Of a DNA stretch of 64,000 nucleotides, positions 28,590-35,830 are shown piece after piece. How positions within the stretch are numbered: position 1 is the stretch's first letter; each line of letters opens with the position of its first letter. The position numbers and the translations under genes are program-made. The stretch comes from Modestobacter sp. L9-4 (GTDB lineage Bacteria; Actinomycetota; Actinomycetes; Mycobacteriales; Geodermatophilaceae), in NCBI RefSeq assembly GCF_019112525.1, contig NZ_CP077800.1, positions 2,294,001 through 2,358,000 on the forward strand, read 5' to 3'. Under the pieces are notes generated by a model. It did not search any database. It was not told the origin of the DNA and was given only the letters and a program-made list of their open reading frames with translations.

Positions 28590-28701
28590 CCTCACGCACG
28601 CCGCACGCCGCTGACGGCCGCCGTCCGCGGCTGACGGACGACGCCCGCGCTGACGGGTGCCGTCCGCCGCGCGTCCACCGCGCACGGACGGCGTCCGGCG
28701 T

Positions 28702-29199
28702 TCAGGGCCGGAGGAGCAGGATGCTGCTGATCGCGGTGGCCAGCAGGCGGTCGGACCCGTCGTGCAGGACGGCCTCGGCCAGCGCCGTCCGGCTGCCCAG
28801 GTGGGTCACCGTGCCGGTGCAGCGCACCCGACCGGTGTCGACGGTGATCGGGCGGATGAACTTCACCGTCAGGTCCAGGCTGGTGTAGCCGACGCCGGCG
28901 GGCAGCCTCGAGTGCACGGCGCAGCCGGTCGCGGAGTCCAGCAGGGTGGCGTAGACGCCGCCGTGCACCGAGCCGATCGGGTTGTAGTGGTACTCGGCCG
29001 GCTCGACGGCGAAGACCACCCGGCCCTCCTCCACCGACTCGAGCTCGAAGCCGAGGGTCGCGACGACCGGCGGGGCGGGGAGCTCCCCGGCCGCCATGGC
29101 CCGCAGCACCTCGATGCCCGAGGACGTCCTGGCCGCCTCGACGGAGGCCATCGGGTCGCCCCAGCTGTAGGTGCGTTCACGCGTCGGCTCGCTCGTCAC
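28702..29199 (-). CDS. PaaI-type hotdog thioesterase
   Basis: 165-residue acyl-CoA thioesterase-like hotdog protein. Signature region YHYNPIGSVHGGVYATLLDS (N-P-x-G-x-x-HGG, with catalytic Asp in LLDSATG) and TSLDLTVKFIRPI. Hydrolyses acyl- or phenylacetyl-CoA thioesters in related enzymes. GTG 29199 lies 7 bases after TACGGT with no Shine-Dalgarno, so leaderless; the internal ATG at PMASVEAA is a less likely start. Confidence 0.85.
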   Translation of the reverse strand: MTSEPTRERTYSWGDPMASVEAARTSSGIEVLRAMAAGELPAPPVVATLGFELESVEEGRVVFAVEPAEYHYNPIGSVHGGVYATLLDSATGCAVHSRLPAGVGYTSLDLTVKFIRPITVDTGRVRCTGTVTHLGSRTALAEAVLHDGSDRLLATAISSILLLRP

Positions 29200-29224
29200 C
29201 CGGCGGACCGTATCCCGCGACTCT

Positions 29225-29270
29225 TGATGGAGTCCCAGCGCTGCGTCTTCCGAGCGCTGGGACTCCATCA
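29225..29270 (-). terminator. Perfect 18-bp stem after azoreductase gene
   Basis: TGATGGAGTCCCAGCGCT / AGCGCTGGGACTCCATCA, loop GCGTCTTCCG, 6 bases beyond the azoreductase stop and just before the promoter of the thioesterase gene. Confidence 0.85.
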
Positions 29271-29276
29271 GCGTCG

Positions 29277-29930
29277 TCAGGCGGCGGCGCGGGCGGTGGT
29301 GAGCAGGCGGCCGTGCTCGGCGGCCTCGCGCTCGGCGGTCGCCTTGAGCTCGGCGGCCATCTCGGTGAAGGAGTCCAGCGCCGGGTTGACGCCGACCAGG
29401 GTGAAGTCGCGCTCGACGACGCGCAGGTCCATGCCCCACACGTCCTCGAGGATGCGGCGCATCCAGCTGGTGGCGTGGTCCCAGCCCTCTCGGGGGGTGC
29501 CGGCGCTGTAGTTGCCCCCGCGGACGGTGACCAGCACCGCGGGCTTGCCGGTGGTCGGGGCCTCGGCGCGCGGGCCGAAGCGGGGGTCGCAGATGACCAG
29601 GTCCACGTAGCTCTTCATGTGCTGCGAGACCCCGAAGTTGTACAGCGGGACGGCGAACAGCAGCGCCTCGGCGTCGGCGAGCTCGTCGGCCAGCGTGGCG
29701 GCGAGGGTGGCGGCCTCGGTCTGGGCCGGGGTGCGCTGGTCGGCGGACAGGTAGGACCCGCTCACGGCCTCGCCCCAGGCGGTGGCCGGGATCGGCTCGG
29801 TGCCGACGTGCCGGCGGGTGACCGGTGCATCGGGGTTCCCCGCCCGCCACTCCCGCTCGACGATGTCGGCGATCTCGCGGCTGGCCGAGCCGTCGACCCG
29901 GATGCTGGCGTCGAGACGGAACAGGGACAT
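29277..29930 (-). CDS. azoR: FMN-dependent NADH-azoreductase
   Basis: 217-residue flavodoxin-fold quinone/azo reductase. N-terminus MSLFRLDASIRVDGSASREI binds FMN phosphate, AEALLFAVPLYNFGVSQHMK (P-x-Y-N-F) stacks the isoalloxazine, VTVRGGNYSAGTP and FTLVGVNPALD complete the site. Two-electron reduction of quinones and azo compounds in the cytosol. ATG 29930 with GGAGGAGCGCC. Divergent from an HxlR regulator at 30041; the 110-bp shared region carries palindromes, so redox/electrophile-responsive control is likely. Confidence 0.9.
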   Translation of the reverse strand: MSLFRLDASIRVDGSASREIADIVEREWRAGNPDAPVTRRHVGTEPIPATAWGEAVSGSYLSADQRTPAQTEAATLAATLADELADAEALLFAVPLYNFGVSQHMKSYVDLVICDPRFGPRAEAPTTGKPAVLVTVRGGNYSAGTPREGWDHATSWMRRILEDVWGMDLRVVERDFTLVGVNPALDSFTEMAAELKATAEREAAEHGRLLTTARAAA

Positions 29931-29965
29931 GGTGGCGCTCCTCCATCGAAAGCAGCTAGCTGTTT

Positions 29966-30019
29966 GCTAGAACTTCGGGAAAGTTAGCACTTCGGAAAGA
30001 GGAGTGTCGAGCTCGACAC
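29966..30019. promoter_or_regulatory. Divergent azoR/hxlR control region
   Basis: Contains GCTAGAACTT-CGGGA-AAGTTAGC (29966-29988), a long inverted repeat, a second ACTTCGGNAAAG copy immediately after (29989-29999), and the 16-bp perfect palindrome GTGTCGAGCTCGACAC (30004-30019). The patch is A/T-rich relative to its surroundings. HxlR proteins bind such repeats; which palindrome is the operator cannot be decided from sequence. Confidence 0.6.
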
Positions 30020-30040
30020 GGTGCGGCCTACGATGGACCG

Positions 30041-30394
30041 GTGACGCAGGAGCTGGTGCACGAGCCGAAGGCGTGCGACGGCGCCCTGGTGCGCGCCTTC
30101 GGCTTCCTGGGCAAGCGCTGGAACGGGATGATCATCGGGGTCCTGTCCGAGGGGCCGACGACCTTCACCGGGCTCCGCCGGGCCGTGGTCGGGATCAGCG
30201 ACTCCGTGCTGTCCGACCGGCTGACCGAGCTGGCCCGGGCGGGGCTGGTGCAGCGCACCGTCGACGAGGGTCCGCCGGTGGCCGTGAGCTACCAGCTCAC
30301 CGAGGCCGGCGCCTCGCTGCGGCCGGTCCTCGAGCAGCTCGCCACGTGGGCCGCCACCAGCCTCCCCGAGCGGGAGTGCACCGGGGACCACTGA
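30041..30394 (+). CDS. HxlR-family winged-helix regulator
   Basis: 117 residues. HxlR signature: a Cys near the N-terminus (KACDGALVRAFGFLGKRWNG), then MIIGVLSEGPTTFTGLRRAVVGISDSVLSDRL (winged helix, read in two halves) and GLVQRTVDEGPPVAVSYQLTEAG (wing). The single N-terminal Cys is the redox/electrophile sensor in relatives such as HypR and YodB. GTG 30041 lies 6 bases after TACGAT; leaderless. Expected to control the divergent azoreductase. Confidence 0.9.
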   Translation: MTQELVHEPKACDGALVRAFGFLGKRWNGMIIGVLSEGPTTFTGLRRAVVGISDSVLSDRLTELARAGLVQRTVDEGPPVAVSYQLTEAGASLRPVLEQLATWAATSLPERECTGDH

Positions 30395-30398
30395 GGGC

Positions 30399-30845
30399 TC
30401 AGCAGCCGCAGCTCACCGCGGCCGGCGCCGTCAGCAGGTCGACGTCCCCGCGCGCGACGCCGTCGGCGGTCTCCACCGGCAGCCCCTCGCGCGCCCAGTA
30501 CTCGAAGCCGCCGAGCATCTCCCGCACCCGGAAGCCGAGCTCGGCGAGCGCCAGCGCCGCCCGCGTCGCGCCGTTGCACCCGGGGCCCCAGCAGTAGGTG
30601 ACCACCGGGACGGCGGGGTCCAGCTCGGTCACCGCCCGCGCCGGCACCTCACGACCCGGCAGGTGCACCGCACCCGGGACGTGCCCCTGGGCCCAGGACT
30701 CCGCGCTGCGGCTGTCCAGCAGCACGAAGCCCGGGCGGCCGGACTCCAGGGCCGCGTGCACGTCGGAGACGTCGGTCTCCACCGCCAGCCGGCGGGCGAA
30801 GTGGGCGGCGGCGTCGGCGGGGGAGGTCGACCAGTCCAGGCTCAT
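30399..30845 (-). CDS. Rhodanese-domain sulfurtransferase
   Basis: 148 residues. Single rhodanese domain: GFVLLDSRSAESWAQGHVPG (Asp-Ser-Arg pair), GAVHLPGREVP and active-site loop VVTYCWGPGCNGATRAAL with catalytic Cys in CWGPGC. C-terminus ends in SCGC. Cytosolic. ATG 30845 chosen; a nearby in-frame ATG at 30854 is possible, but CACGAT 7 bases upstream of 30845 suggests leaderless initiation there. Tail-to-tail with the HxlR gene (4-bp gap). Confidence 0.85.
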   Translation of the reverse strand: MSLDWSTSPADAAAHFARRLAVETDVSDVHAALESGRPGFVLLDSRSAESWAQGHVPGAVHLPGREVPARAVTELDPAVPVVTYCWGPGCNGATRAALALAELGFRVREMLGGFEYWAREGLPVETADGVARGDVDLLTAPAAVSCGC

Positions 30846-30934
30846 GCCGCTCATCGTGCGGACGTCGCGGGCGCCGGACGAGGGCCTGAGCTGCCGGGAT
30901 CCGCAACGATCCGGACGGCGCGCGGACGCAGGGG

Positions 30935-30964
30935 TTGACGGGGAAGCCAACTGACATGTCAGAT
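30935..30964 (+). promoter_or_regulatory. Promoter/operator of GntR-acdS operon
   Basis: TTGACG (30935-30940) with TCAGAT (30959-30964) 18 bases downstream forms a promoter. The perfect 12-bp palindrome CTGACATGTCAG (30951-30962) overlaps the -10, and ATGTCAG repeats directly after it. Autoregulation by the GntR protein is likely. Confidence 0.55.
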
Positions 30965-31630
30965 GTCAGCATGCCGATCCAGCCCGTCCCGCGCGTGCTG
31001 CTGCGCGACCAGGCCGTCACGGTGATCCGGTCGGCCATCGTCACCGGTGAGCTGGCTCCCGGCGCGGTGCTCAAGGACAGCGAGCTGGCCGGGCGGCTGG
31101 GCCTCTCGGTCGCCCCCGTGCGCACGGCGCTGGCCCGGCTGGCCGACGAGGGGCTGGTCGAGAGCAAGCCGCAGAGCCACACCCGGGTGACCCCGCTGGT
31201 CCTGCAGCAGGTGCGGGACGCCGCCGTGGTGGTCCGGGCGATGCACGAGCTGGCGGCCGGCGAGGCCGCGGCCGCGGTCACCCCGGACGACGTCGGAGCG
31301 ATGCGGGCGGCCAACGGCCGGTTCGCCGCCGCCGTCGCGGCCGGGGACCTCGATGCGGCGCTCACCGCCGACGACGAGCTGCACGGGGTCCTGCTGGACC
31401 GCTGCGGCAACGGCGCGGTGCGCGCCACGATCGACCGCTTCACCCCCGCCGTCCGGCGGTTGGAGCGGCAGCGCTTCGCCGCGGCGCACGGCCGGGAGTC
31501 GGTCGTCGCACACGAACGGCTGATCACCGCCTGCGCGGACGGCGACGTCGCCGCCGCCGTGGCCACCACGACCGAGATCTGGACCGCCCTGCTGTCCGAG
31601 CTGGAGGAGACCCCCGATGACCGTCCCTGA
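30956..31630 (+). CDS. GntR/FadR-family regulator of acdS
   Basis: About 224 residues (219 if the ATG at 30971 is used, which fits the -10 at 30959 better). N-terminal winged helix: [41 protein letters not shown]-terminal FCD domain with helical repeats, His/Asp/Arg positions in [20 protein letters not shown] and [19 protein letters not shown]. The 3' end overlaps acdS by 14 bp, so the two are one operon. A repressor responding to ACC or a related amino acid is a reasonable inference. Confidence 0.9.
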   Translation: MSDVSMPIQPVPRVLLRDQAVTVIRSAIVTGELAPGAVLKDSELAGRLGLSVAPVRTALARLADEGLVESKPQSHTRVTPLVLQQVRDAAVVVRAMHELAAGEAAAAVTPDDVGAMRAANGRFAAAVAAGDLDAALTADDELHGVLLDRCGNGAVRATIDRFTPAVRRLERQRFAAAHGRESVVAHERLITACADGDVAAAVATTTEIWTALLSELEETPDDRP

Positions 31631-32660
31631 CACCGCCCGACCCTCCCTGGGCGACTTCCCCCGCCACCCGCTGCTCTTCGGCCCCTCCCCGGTGCACCGC
31701 CTGGACCGGCTGACCGCCCACCTGGGCGGCGCGGCCGTGTGGGCCAAGCGCGAGGACGTGAACTCCGGCATCGCGTTCGGCGGCAACAAGACCCGCAAGC
31801 TCGAGTACCTGGTCGCCGACGCGCTGGCCCAGGGCTGCGACACCCTCGTCTCGATCGGTGGCGTGCAGAGCAACCACACCCGCCAGGTCGCCGCCGTCGC
31901 CGCGCACGTGGGCTTGAAGTGCGTGCTCGTGCAGGAGAGCTGGGTCGACTGGCCCGACGCCGTCTACGACAAGGTCGGCAACATCCTCATCAGCCGGCTG
32001 GCCGGCGCCGACGTCCGGCTGATGAAGGCCGGGTTCGGCATCGGGTTCAAGGAGAGCTGGGAGACCGCGCTCCGCGAGATCACCGAGCGCGGCGGGAAGC
32101 CCTACCCGATCCCGGCGGGCGCCTCGGACCACCCGCTCGGTGGGCACGGCTTCGCGAACTGGGCGCATGAGGTCGCCGCGCAGGAGGCCGAGCTCGGCGT
32201 CTTCTTCGACACCGTCGTCGTCTGCTCGGTGACCGGCTCCACCCAGGCCGGCATGGTCGCCGGGTTCGCCCAGCTGGAGGAGCAGGGCGCCCGCCCGCGC
32301 CGGGTGCTCGGCATCGACGCCTCGGCCAAGCCCGCCGAGACCCGCGACCAGGTGCTGCGGATCGCGCAGCGGACGGCGGCTGCGATCGGCGTCCAGCGGG
32401 AGCTCACGCTCGACGACGTGGAGCTCGACGAGCGCTACCACGCGGGCGTCTACGGCATCCCGGACGCGACGACCATCGCGGCGATGGAGCTGGCCGCCCG
32501 CACCGAGGGCATGGTCACCGACCCGGTCTACGAGGGGAAGTCGATGGCCGCGACGATCGACCTGGTCGGCCGCGGCGAGATCGACCGGTCCTCCACCGTG
32601 CTCTACGCCCACCTCGGCGGGCAGCCGGCCCTCAACGGCTACAGCGCGCTGTTCTCCTGA
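31617..32660 (+). CDS. acdS: 1-aminocyclopropane-1-carboxylate (ACC) deaminase
   Basis: 347-residue PLP enzyme converting ACC to 2-oxobutyrate and ammonia, lowering plant ethylene. PLP Lys in [12 protein letters not shown], nucleophilic Ser in [37 protein letters not shown], Tyr-Glu in [11 protein letters not shown] and Leu in [15 protein letters not shown]. The Glu and Leu at those positions distinguish true ACC deaminases from D-cysteine desulfhydrases. ATG 31617 overlaps the GntR gene. Its 3' end overlaps the convergent MFS gene by 22 bp. Suggests association with plants or phyllosphere/rhizosphere. Confidence 0.93.
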   Translation: MTVPDTARPSLGDFPRHPLLFGPSPVHRLDRLTAHLGGAAVWAKREDVNSGIAFGGNKTRKLEYLVADALAQGCDTLVSIGGVQSNHTRQVAAVAAHVGLKCVLVQESWVDWPDAVYDKVGNILISRLAGADVRLMKAGFGIGFKESWETALREITERGGKPYPIPAGASDHPLGGHGFANWAHEVAAQEAELGVFFDTVVVCSVTGSTQAGMVAGFAQLEEQGARPRRVLGIDASAKPAETRDQVLRIAQRTAAAIGVQRELTLDDVELDERYHAGVYGIPDATTIAAMELAARTEGMVTDPVYEGKSMAATIDLVGRGEIDRSSTVLYAHLGGQPALNGYSALFS

Positions 32661-33850
32661 GCTGCGCGGCGCTGGCGCAGGATCAGCACGGCGCCGACCG
32701 CCGCGAGCACGACCACCAGCACGGCGAGGGCGAGGGCGGCCTCGGTGAGGTCGGTCGCGGTGGCCAGCTCCCCGACGCCGAGCACCGGCACGGTGATGCC
32801 CAGGTAGGCGACCACGAAGAAGCTCGAGGTCACCGCCGCCCGGTCGGCCGGCCCCGCCAGCGCCCCTACCCGGGACACCGCCGACTGGAAGGAGAAGCCG
32901 ATGCCGGCCCCGCCCACCACCGCGGCGGCCAGGAACAGCGGGAGCGAGCCGGCCGCCAGCGCCGCGACGACCAGGGCCGCGCCGACCGGCATCAGGGCCA
33001 GCCCGAGCAGCTCGGTGCGGTCGATGCCCACCCGGCGGACCAGCAGCTGTCCGGCGACACCGGCGGCGAACACCAGCGCGATGGTCAGGCCCACCAGCTG
33101 CGGGCTGGGGTCGTCCAGCTCGGCGCCGAGGAAGCTGCTGGTCAGCGAGGTGAACAGCCCGAGCAGGGCGAAGGCGACGAACCCGGCGGTGGCCGCGGCG
33201 ACGAACCGGGCGCGGGTTGCACGTGGAACACCGAGCCGCTGGGGGCGGACCGCCCGGCGCACCTCGGCCACGCTGCGGGCGGTCTGCGGGCCGGTCTCCG
33301 GCACGGTCAGCAGTGCCGCCGCGGACAGCAGGAGCAACAGCAGGAACGCCCAGTACGGGGTGCTGGTCGGGTGCGGCAGGTGGGTGGCCAGCACGCCGGA
33401 GAGCACCGGTCCCAGGCCCAGGCCGCCCATGTTGGCCGCGGTGGCCAGCGTGGTCGCCGTCCGCCGGTCGGGGTGGAGCTCGGCCAGCGCGGCGGTCGCC
33501 GTCCCGGTGACCAGGCCGACCGACAGCCCGGAGGCGACCCGGCCCAGCAGCAGGCCGGGCAGGGTCTGCCAGCTCAGGAACAGCACGGTGCTCACCACCG
33601 CGATGCCGAGGGCCAGGACCAGCACCGGCCGGCGGCCGACCCGGTCGCTGAGCCCACCGCCGAGCAGCAGCGCGGTGAGCGTGCCCACCGCGTAGGCGGC
33701 GAAGACGACGGTCACCAGGAACGGCGAGAGGTCCAGCGACCGGACGTAGAACGGGTACAGCGGGGCCGGGACGGTGCCGCCGAGCATCACCACCGTGAAG
33801 AGGCAGCCGACCACGACGACCGGCAGGCGCCCGCGGAGGGCAGCGGTCAC
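32639..33850 (-). CDS. MFS transporter
   Basis: 403 residues, 12 predicted membrane segments. MFS motif A between TM2 and TM3: [21 protein letters not shown]4-5 [21 protein letters not shown]. Central loop is basic ([19 protein letters not shown]). Resembles drug/sugar efflux proteins without assigned substrate. GTG 33850 overlaps the stop of the hydrolase gene upstream (GTGA), making an operon 34783-32639 of small protein, hydrolase and MFS. A parS-like 14-mer lies at 33216-33229. Confidence 0.88.
   Translation of the reverse strand: MTAALRGRLPVVVVGCLFTVVMLGGTVPAPLYPFYVRSLDLSPFLVTVVFAAYAVGTLTALLLGGGLSDRVGRRPVLVLALGIAVVSTVLFLSWQTLPGLLLGRVASGLSVGLVTGTATAALAELHPDRRTATTLATAANMGGLGLGPVLSGVLATHLPHPTSTPYWAFLLLLLLSAAALLTVPETGPQTARSVAEVRRAVRPQRLGVPRATRARFVAAATAGFVAFALLGLFTSLTSSFLGAELDDPSPQLVGLTIALVFAAGVAGQLLVRRVGIDRTELLGLALMPVGAALVVAALAAGSLPLFLAAAVVGGAGIGFSFQSAVSRVGALAGPADRAAVTSSFFVVAYLGITVPVLGVGELATATDLTEAALALAVLVVVLAAVGAVLILRQRRAAQENSAL
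33216..33229. other. parS-like 14-mer GTTGCACGTGGAAC
   Basis: Differs from the palindromic ParB core GTTTCACGTGAAAC at two positions; identical 14-mer at 49639-49652. Located inside the MFS gene. Confidence 0.3.
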
Positions 33851-34575
33851 AGCGGCACGGCCAGGCCCTCGGGGCTCGGCTGGCGCAGCGCCTCGGCGAT
33901 CGAGGGCCGCATCGGCTCCAGGCCGGTGCCGGCCAGGACGACGTCGCGGACGAAGGCGTGCCAGGCCCCGGAGCGGCGGACCATGCCGTGCCCGCCGACG
34001 ACGGTGAACCGGGCGACCCGGGCACCGGCGCGGCGGGCCCGCACCGCGAACTCCGCCGACAGCCGGGCCGGCACCCAGCGGTCGCCCCGGCCGTGCAGGA
34101 TCGTCACCGTCTGCTCGCGCAGGTGCATCACCGGCTCACCGGGCGGCGTCCACGGCGCCAGCGCGCAGACCGCGGTGACCGACGGCTCGCCGCCGGCGCG
34201 CAGCACGGCCCGGCCGCCCATCGAGTGCCCGACCAGCACGATCGGGACGTCGGTGCCGTGCTGCTCGCGCAGCTGTGCGATCGCCCAGACGACGTCGGCG
34301 TGGGCGTCGGCGGCCTCGCCGTTCCACCCGGCCACGCGGTAGCGGAGCAGGGCGGTGGCGATGCCGCGGTCGGTGGTGGTCGCGTGCACGTGGTGCTCGA
34401 TGGCGCGCATCCGCACCAGCGACAGGGCGCGCTCCTTGGGCGGCTCGACGCTGGTGACGGTGCCGCCGTGGCAGAACAGCGCGATGCCCCGGGTCTCCCC
34501 GGTGGCCGGACGCTGTTCCAGCGCAGGCTGCCGTGGCTGCGGGCGCTCGGCGTCCGGGGTGGTCGAGGGGTCCAT
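33847..34575 (-). CDS. Alpha/beta hydrolase
   Basis: 242 residues. GIALFCHGGTVTS (oxyanion hole), nucleophile elbow IVLVGHSMGGRAVL, acid region VTILHGRGDRWVPA and His in VVGGHGMVRRSG. Related to serine aminopeptidase/monoacylglycerol-lipase-like hydrolases; substrate unknown. ATG 34575 has CTGAGG in front and lies 4 bases after the stop of the small membrane protein gene. Coupled to the MFS gene downstream by a GTGA overlap. Confidence 0.88.
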   Translation of the reverse strand: MDPSTTPDAERPQPRQPALEQRPATGETRGIALFCHGGTVTSVEPPKERALSLVRMRAIEHHVHATTTDRGIATALLRYRVAGWNGEAADAHADVVWAIAQLREQHGTDVPIVLVGHSMGGRAVLRAGGEPSVTAVCALAPWTPPGEPVMHLREQTVTILHGRGDRWVPARLSAEFAVRARRAGARVARFTVVGGHGMVRRSGAWHAFVRDVVLAGTGLEPMRPSIAEALRQPSPEGLAVPL

Positions 34576-34579
34576 GACC

Positions 34580-34783
34580 TCAGCGGCGCTTGCGGCCGCC
34601 GCGCAGCCGGTCCCGGGTGCGGTCGCCGAGGGCACCGGCCTTGAGCAGCCCGTTGCTCACCGAGGTGGGTCCGTTGCGCCGCTCCAGGGTCTGGCCGAGC
34701 TTGCGGAGCAGGCCGCTGGCGAGCGGGACGATGAAGGTCAGCAGGACCCAGGTGCGGAACCGGCGGGTGAGGAAGAGCCACAT
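34580..34783 (-). CDS. Small basic membrane protein
   Basis: 67 residues: one hydrophobic segment near the N-terminus (TWVLLTFIVPLASGLL) followed by a strongly basic tail ending RDRLRGGRKRR. No family recognised; architecture fits a single-pass inner-membrane protein with the C-terminus in the cytosol. ATG 34783. The first five codons and about 30 bases of leader recur almost identically at 35592-35629, where the frame stops after MWLFLD. First gene of an operon with a hydrolase and MFS transporter. Confidence 0.7.
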   Translation of the reverse strand: MWLFLTRRFRTWVLLTFIVPLASGLLRKLGQTLERRNGPTSVSNGLLKAGALGDRTRDRLRGGRKRR

Positions 34784-34807
34784 GATCAGCCCTCTGCCCG
34801 GATCCGC
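34769..34807 (-). repeat. Duplicated leader/start, copy A
   Basis: Minus-strand leader plus first codons (ATGTGGCTCTTCCTC) of the small membrane protein. 32 of 35 bases match 35592-35626 across the start codon and about 18 bases upstream. Copies flank the isochorismatase gene in the same orientation. Confidence 0.8.
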
Positions 34808-34841
34808 GGCCGCGCAACCGGGGGAGCTCGCGGCTGCGCGG
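34804..34841 (-). terminator. GC-rich hairpin after isochorismatase gene
   Basis: CCGCGGCCGCGC pairs imperfectly with CGCGGCTGCGCGG across a 13-base loop, 2 bases beyond the stop codon on the minus strand. Confidence 0.4.
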
Positions 34842-34843
34842 TG

Positions 34844-35479
34844 TCAGTCGGCGGAGCCGGCAGCGGCCCGGGTGGCGGAGACGACCAGGTTCGACCCGGA
34901 CAGCGCCGTCCCGTCGGTGAGCGCCCGGGTCCACTGCCCGGTGTCGGCGACGGCGGCCCAGTTCGAGTCCAGCAGGGCCAGCAGCGTCGTGTGCACCGTC
35001 CGGGCGTCGACCGAGCCGGCCTCGTTGGAGATCCCGATGGCGCCGGTGGCGTCGGAGAGGACCTCGACCGACAGCCCGTGCGTCTCGGCCTCGGCGGCGG
35101 AGGCCAGCACGCAGTTGTTGGTCATGTAGCCGACCAGGGTGAGGGTGTCGACGTCCCGCTCCCGGAGCCAGTCCAGCAGCCCGGTACCGGCGAAGACGGT
35201 GCCGTACTGCTTCTCCGCGTGGAATGAGCCGGGCTGCACGCGCTCGGCCACCTCGGGGCGGAGCTGCCACTCCGGGGTCGTCGGGTCGAACACCGGCGCC
35301 CCCTCACCGGACGTGTGCTGGAGCACCGCCACCGGCAGCTGGGCCTGGTTCGCGGCGTCGAGGGCCGCCGCGATCCGGGACAGGGACTCCGCGTGCGGCG
35401 GGTACCGGATCTCGAGCGGGCCGGAGAAGTACTGCTGCTGGACGTCGATGACGACCAGGGCGCGGCGGGGCGAGGTCAT
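34844..35479 (-). CDS. Isochorismatase-family cysteine hydrolase
   Basis: 211 residues. Catalytic triad of the family: Asp in ALVVIDVQQQYFSG, Lys in SFHAEKQYGTVF, Cys in GYMTNNCVLASAAEAE, followed by VEVLSDATGAI. Members include nicotinamidases, ureidoacrylate and isochorismate hydrolases; substrate not determined. ATG 35479, with GAGGAGGACCC just upstream. A GC-rich hairpin (34804-34841) follows the stop. The gene sits between two near-identical copies of another gene's start region, so it may have arrived by insertion or been enclosed by a tandem duplication. Confidence 0.88.
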   Translation of the reverse strand: MTSPRRALVVIDVQQQYFSGPLEIRYPPHAESLSRIAAALDAANQAQLPVAVLQHTSGEGAPVFDPTTPEWQLRPEVAERVQPGSFHAEKQYGTVFAGTGLLDWLRERDVDTLTLVGYMTNNCVLASAAEAETHGLSVEVLSDATGAIGISNEAGSVDARTVHTTLLALLDSNWAAVADTGQWTRALTDGTALSGSNLVVSATRAAAGSAD

Positions 35480-35830
35480 GGGTCCTCCTCGGGAGGGGTC
35501 GTCGGGGTCGCGTCCCACTGTGGACGCCGCAGCGGGACCTCGCCATGAGCGGCCCGCCGAGGTCGGGGCAGGCGGGCCCGGCCGGTCAGTCGAGGAAGAG
35601 CCACATGACCAGCTCTCTGCCCCGATCGCCCGGCCGCCGACCCGAGCCGGCCGCCCAGGGGCAGGCGAGGCTGCTGTGACGCGAGGGGGCCGGGGGAGGA
35701 CGAGTTCGTCACGGGGGTCGCGCCGTCCTGGTGGACAGCCCCGTGAGCTGGTCTGCTGCGCGGGCTGCGGTCCGCTGGGTGCGGCCGTGGCAGCGCAGTG
35801 CGCGAGCAGGTCGACACGGGGGAGCGGTTG
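35480..35830. other. 351-bp intergenic region with degenerate start remnant
   Basis: Lies between the divergent isochorismatase and the large surface-protein gene. At 35592-35629 it contains copy B of the small membrane protein leader and start: minus strand ATGTGGCTCTTCCTCGACTGA, i.e. six codons then stop. Nothing else coding is convincing. The remainder presumably holds promoters of both flanking genes, but no clear -10/-35 pair is visible. Confidence 0.6.
35592..35629 (-). pseudogene. Truncated duplicate start of small membrane protein, copy B
   Basis: Matches 34769-34803 at 32 of 35 positions; reading frame MWLFLD-stop. See copy A. Confidence 0.65.
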
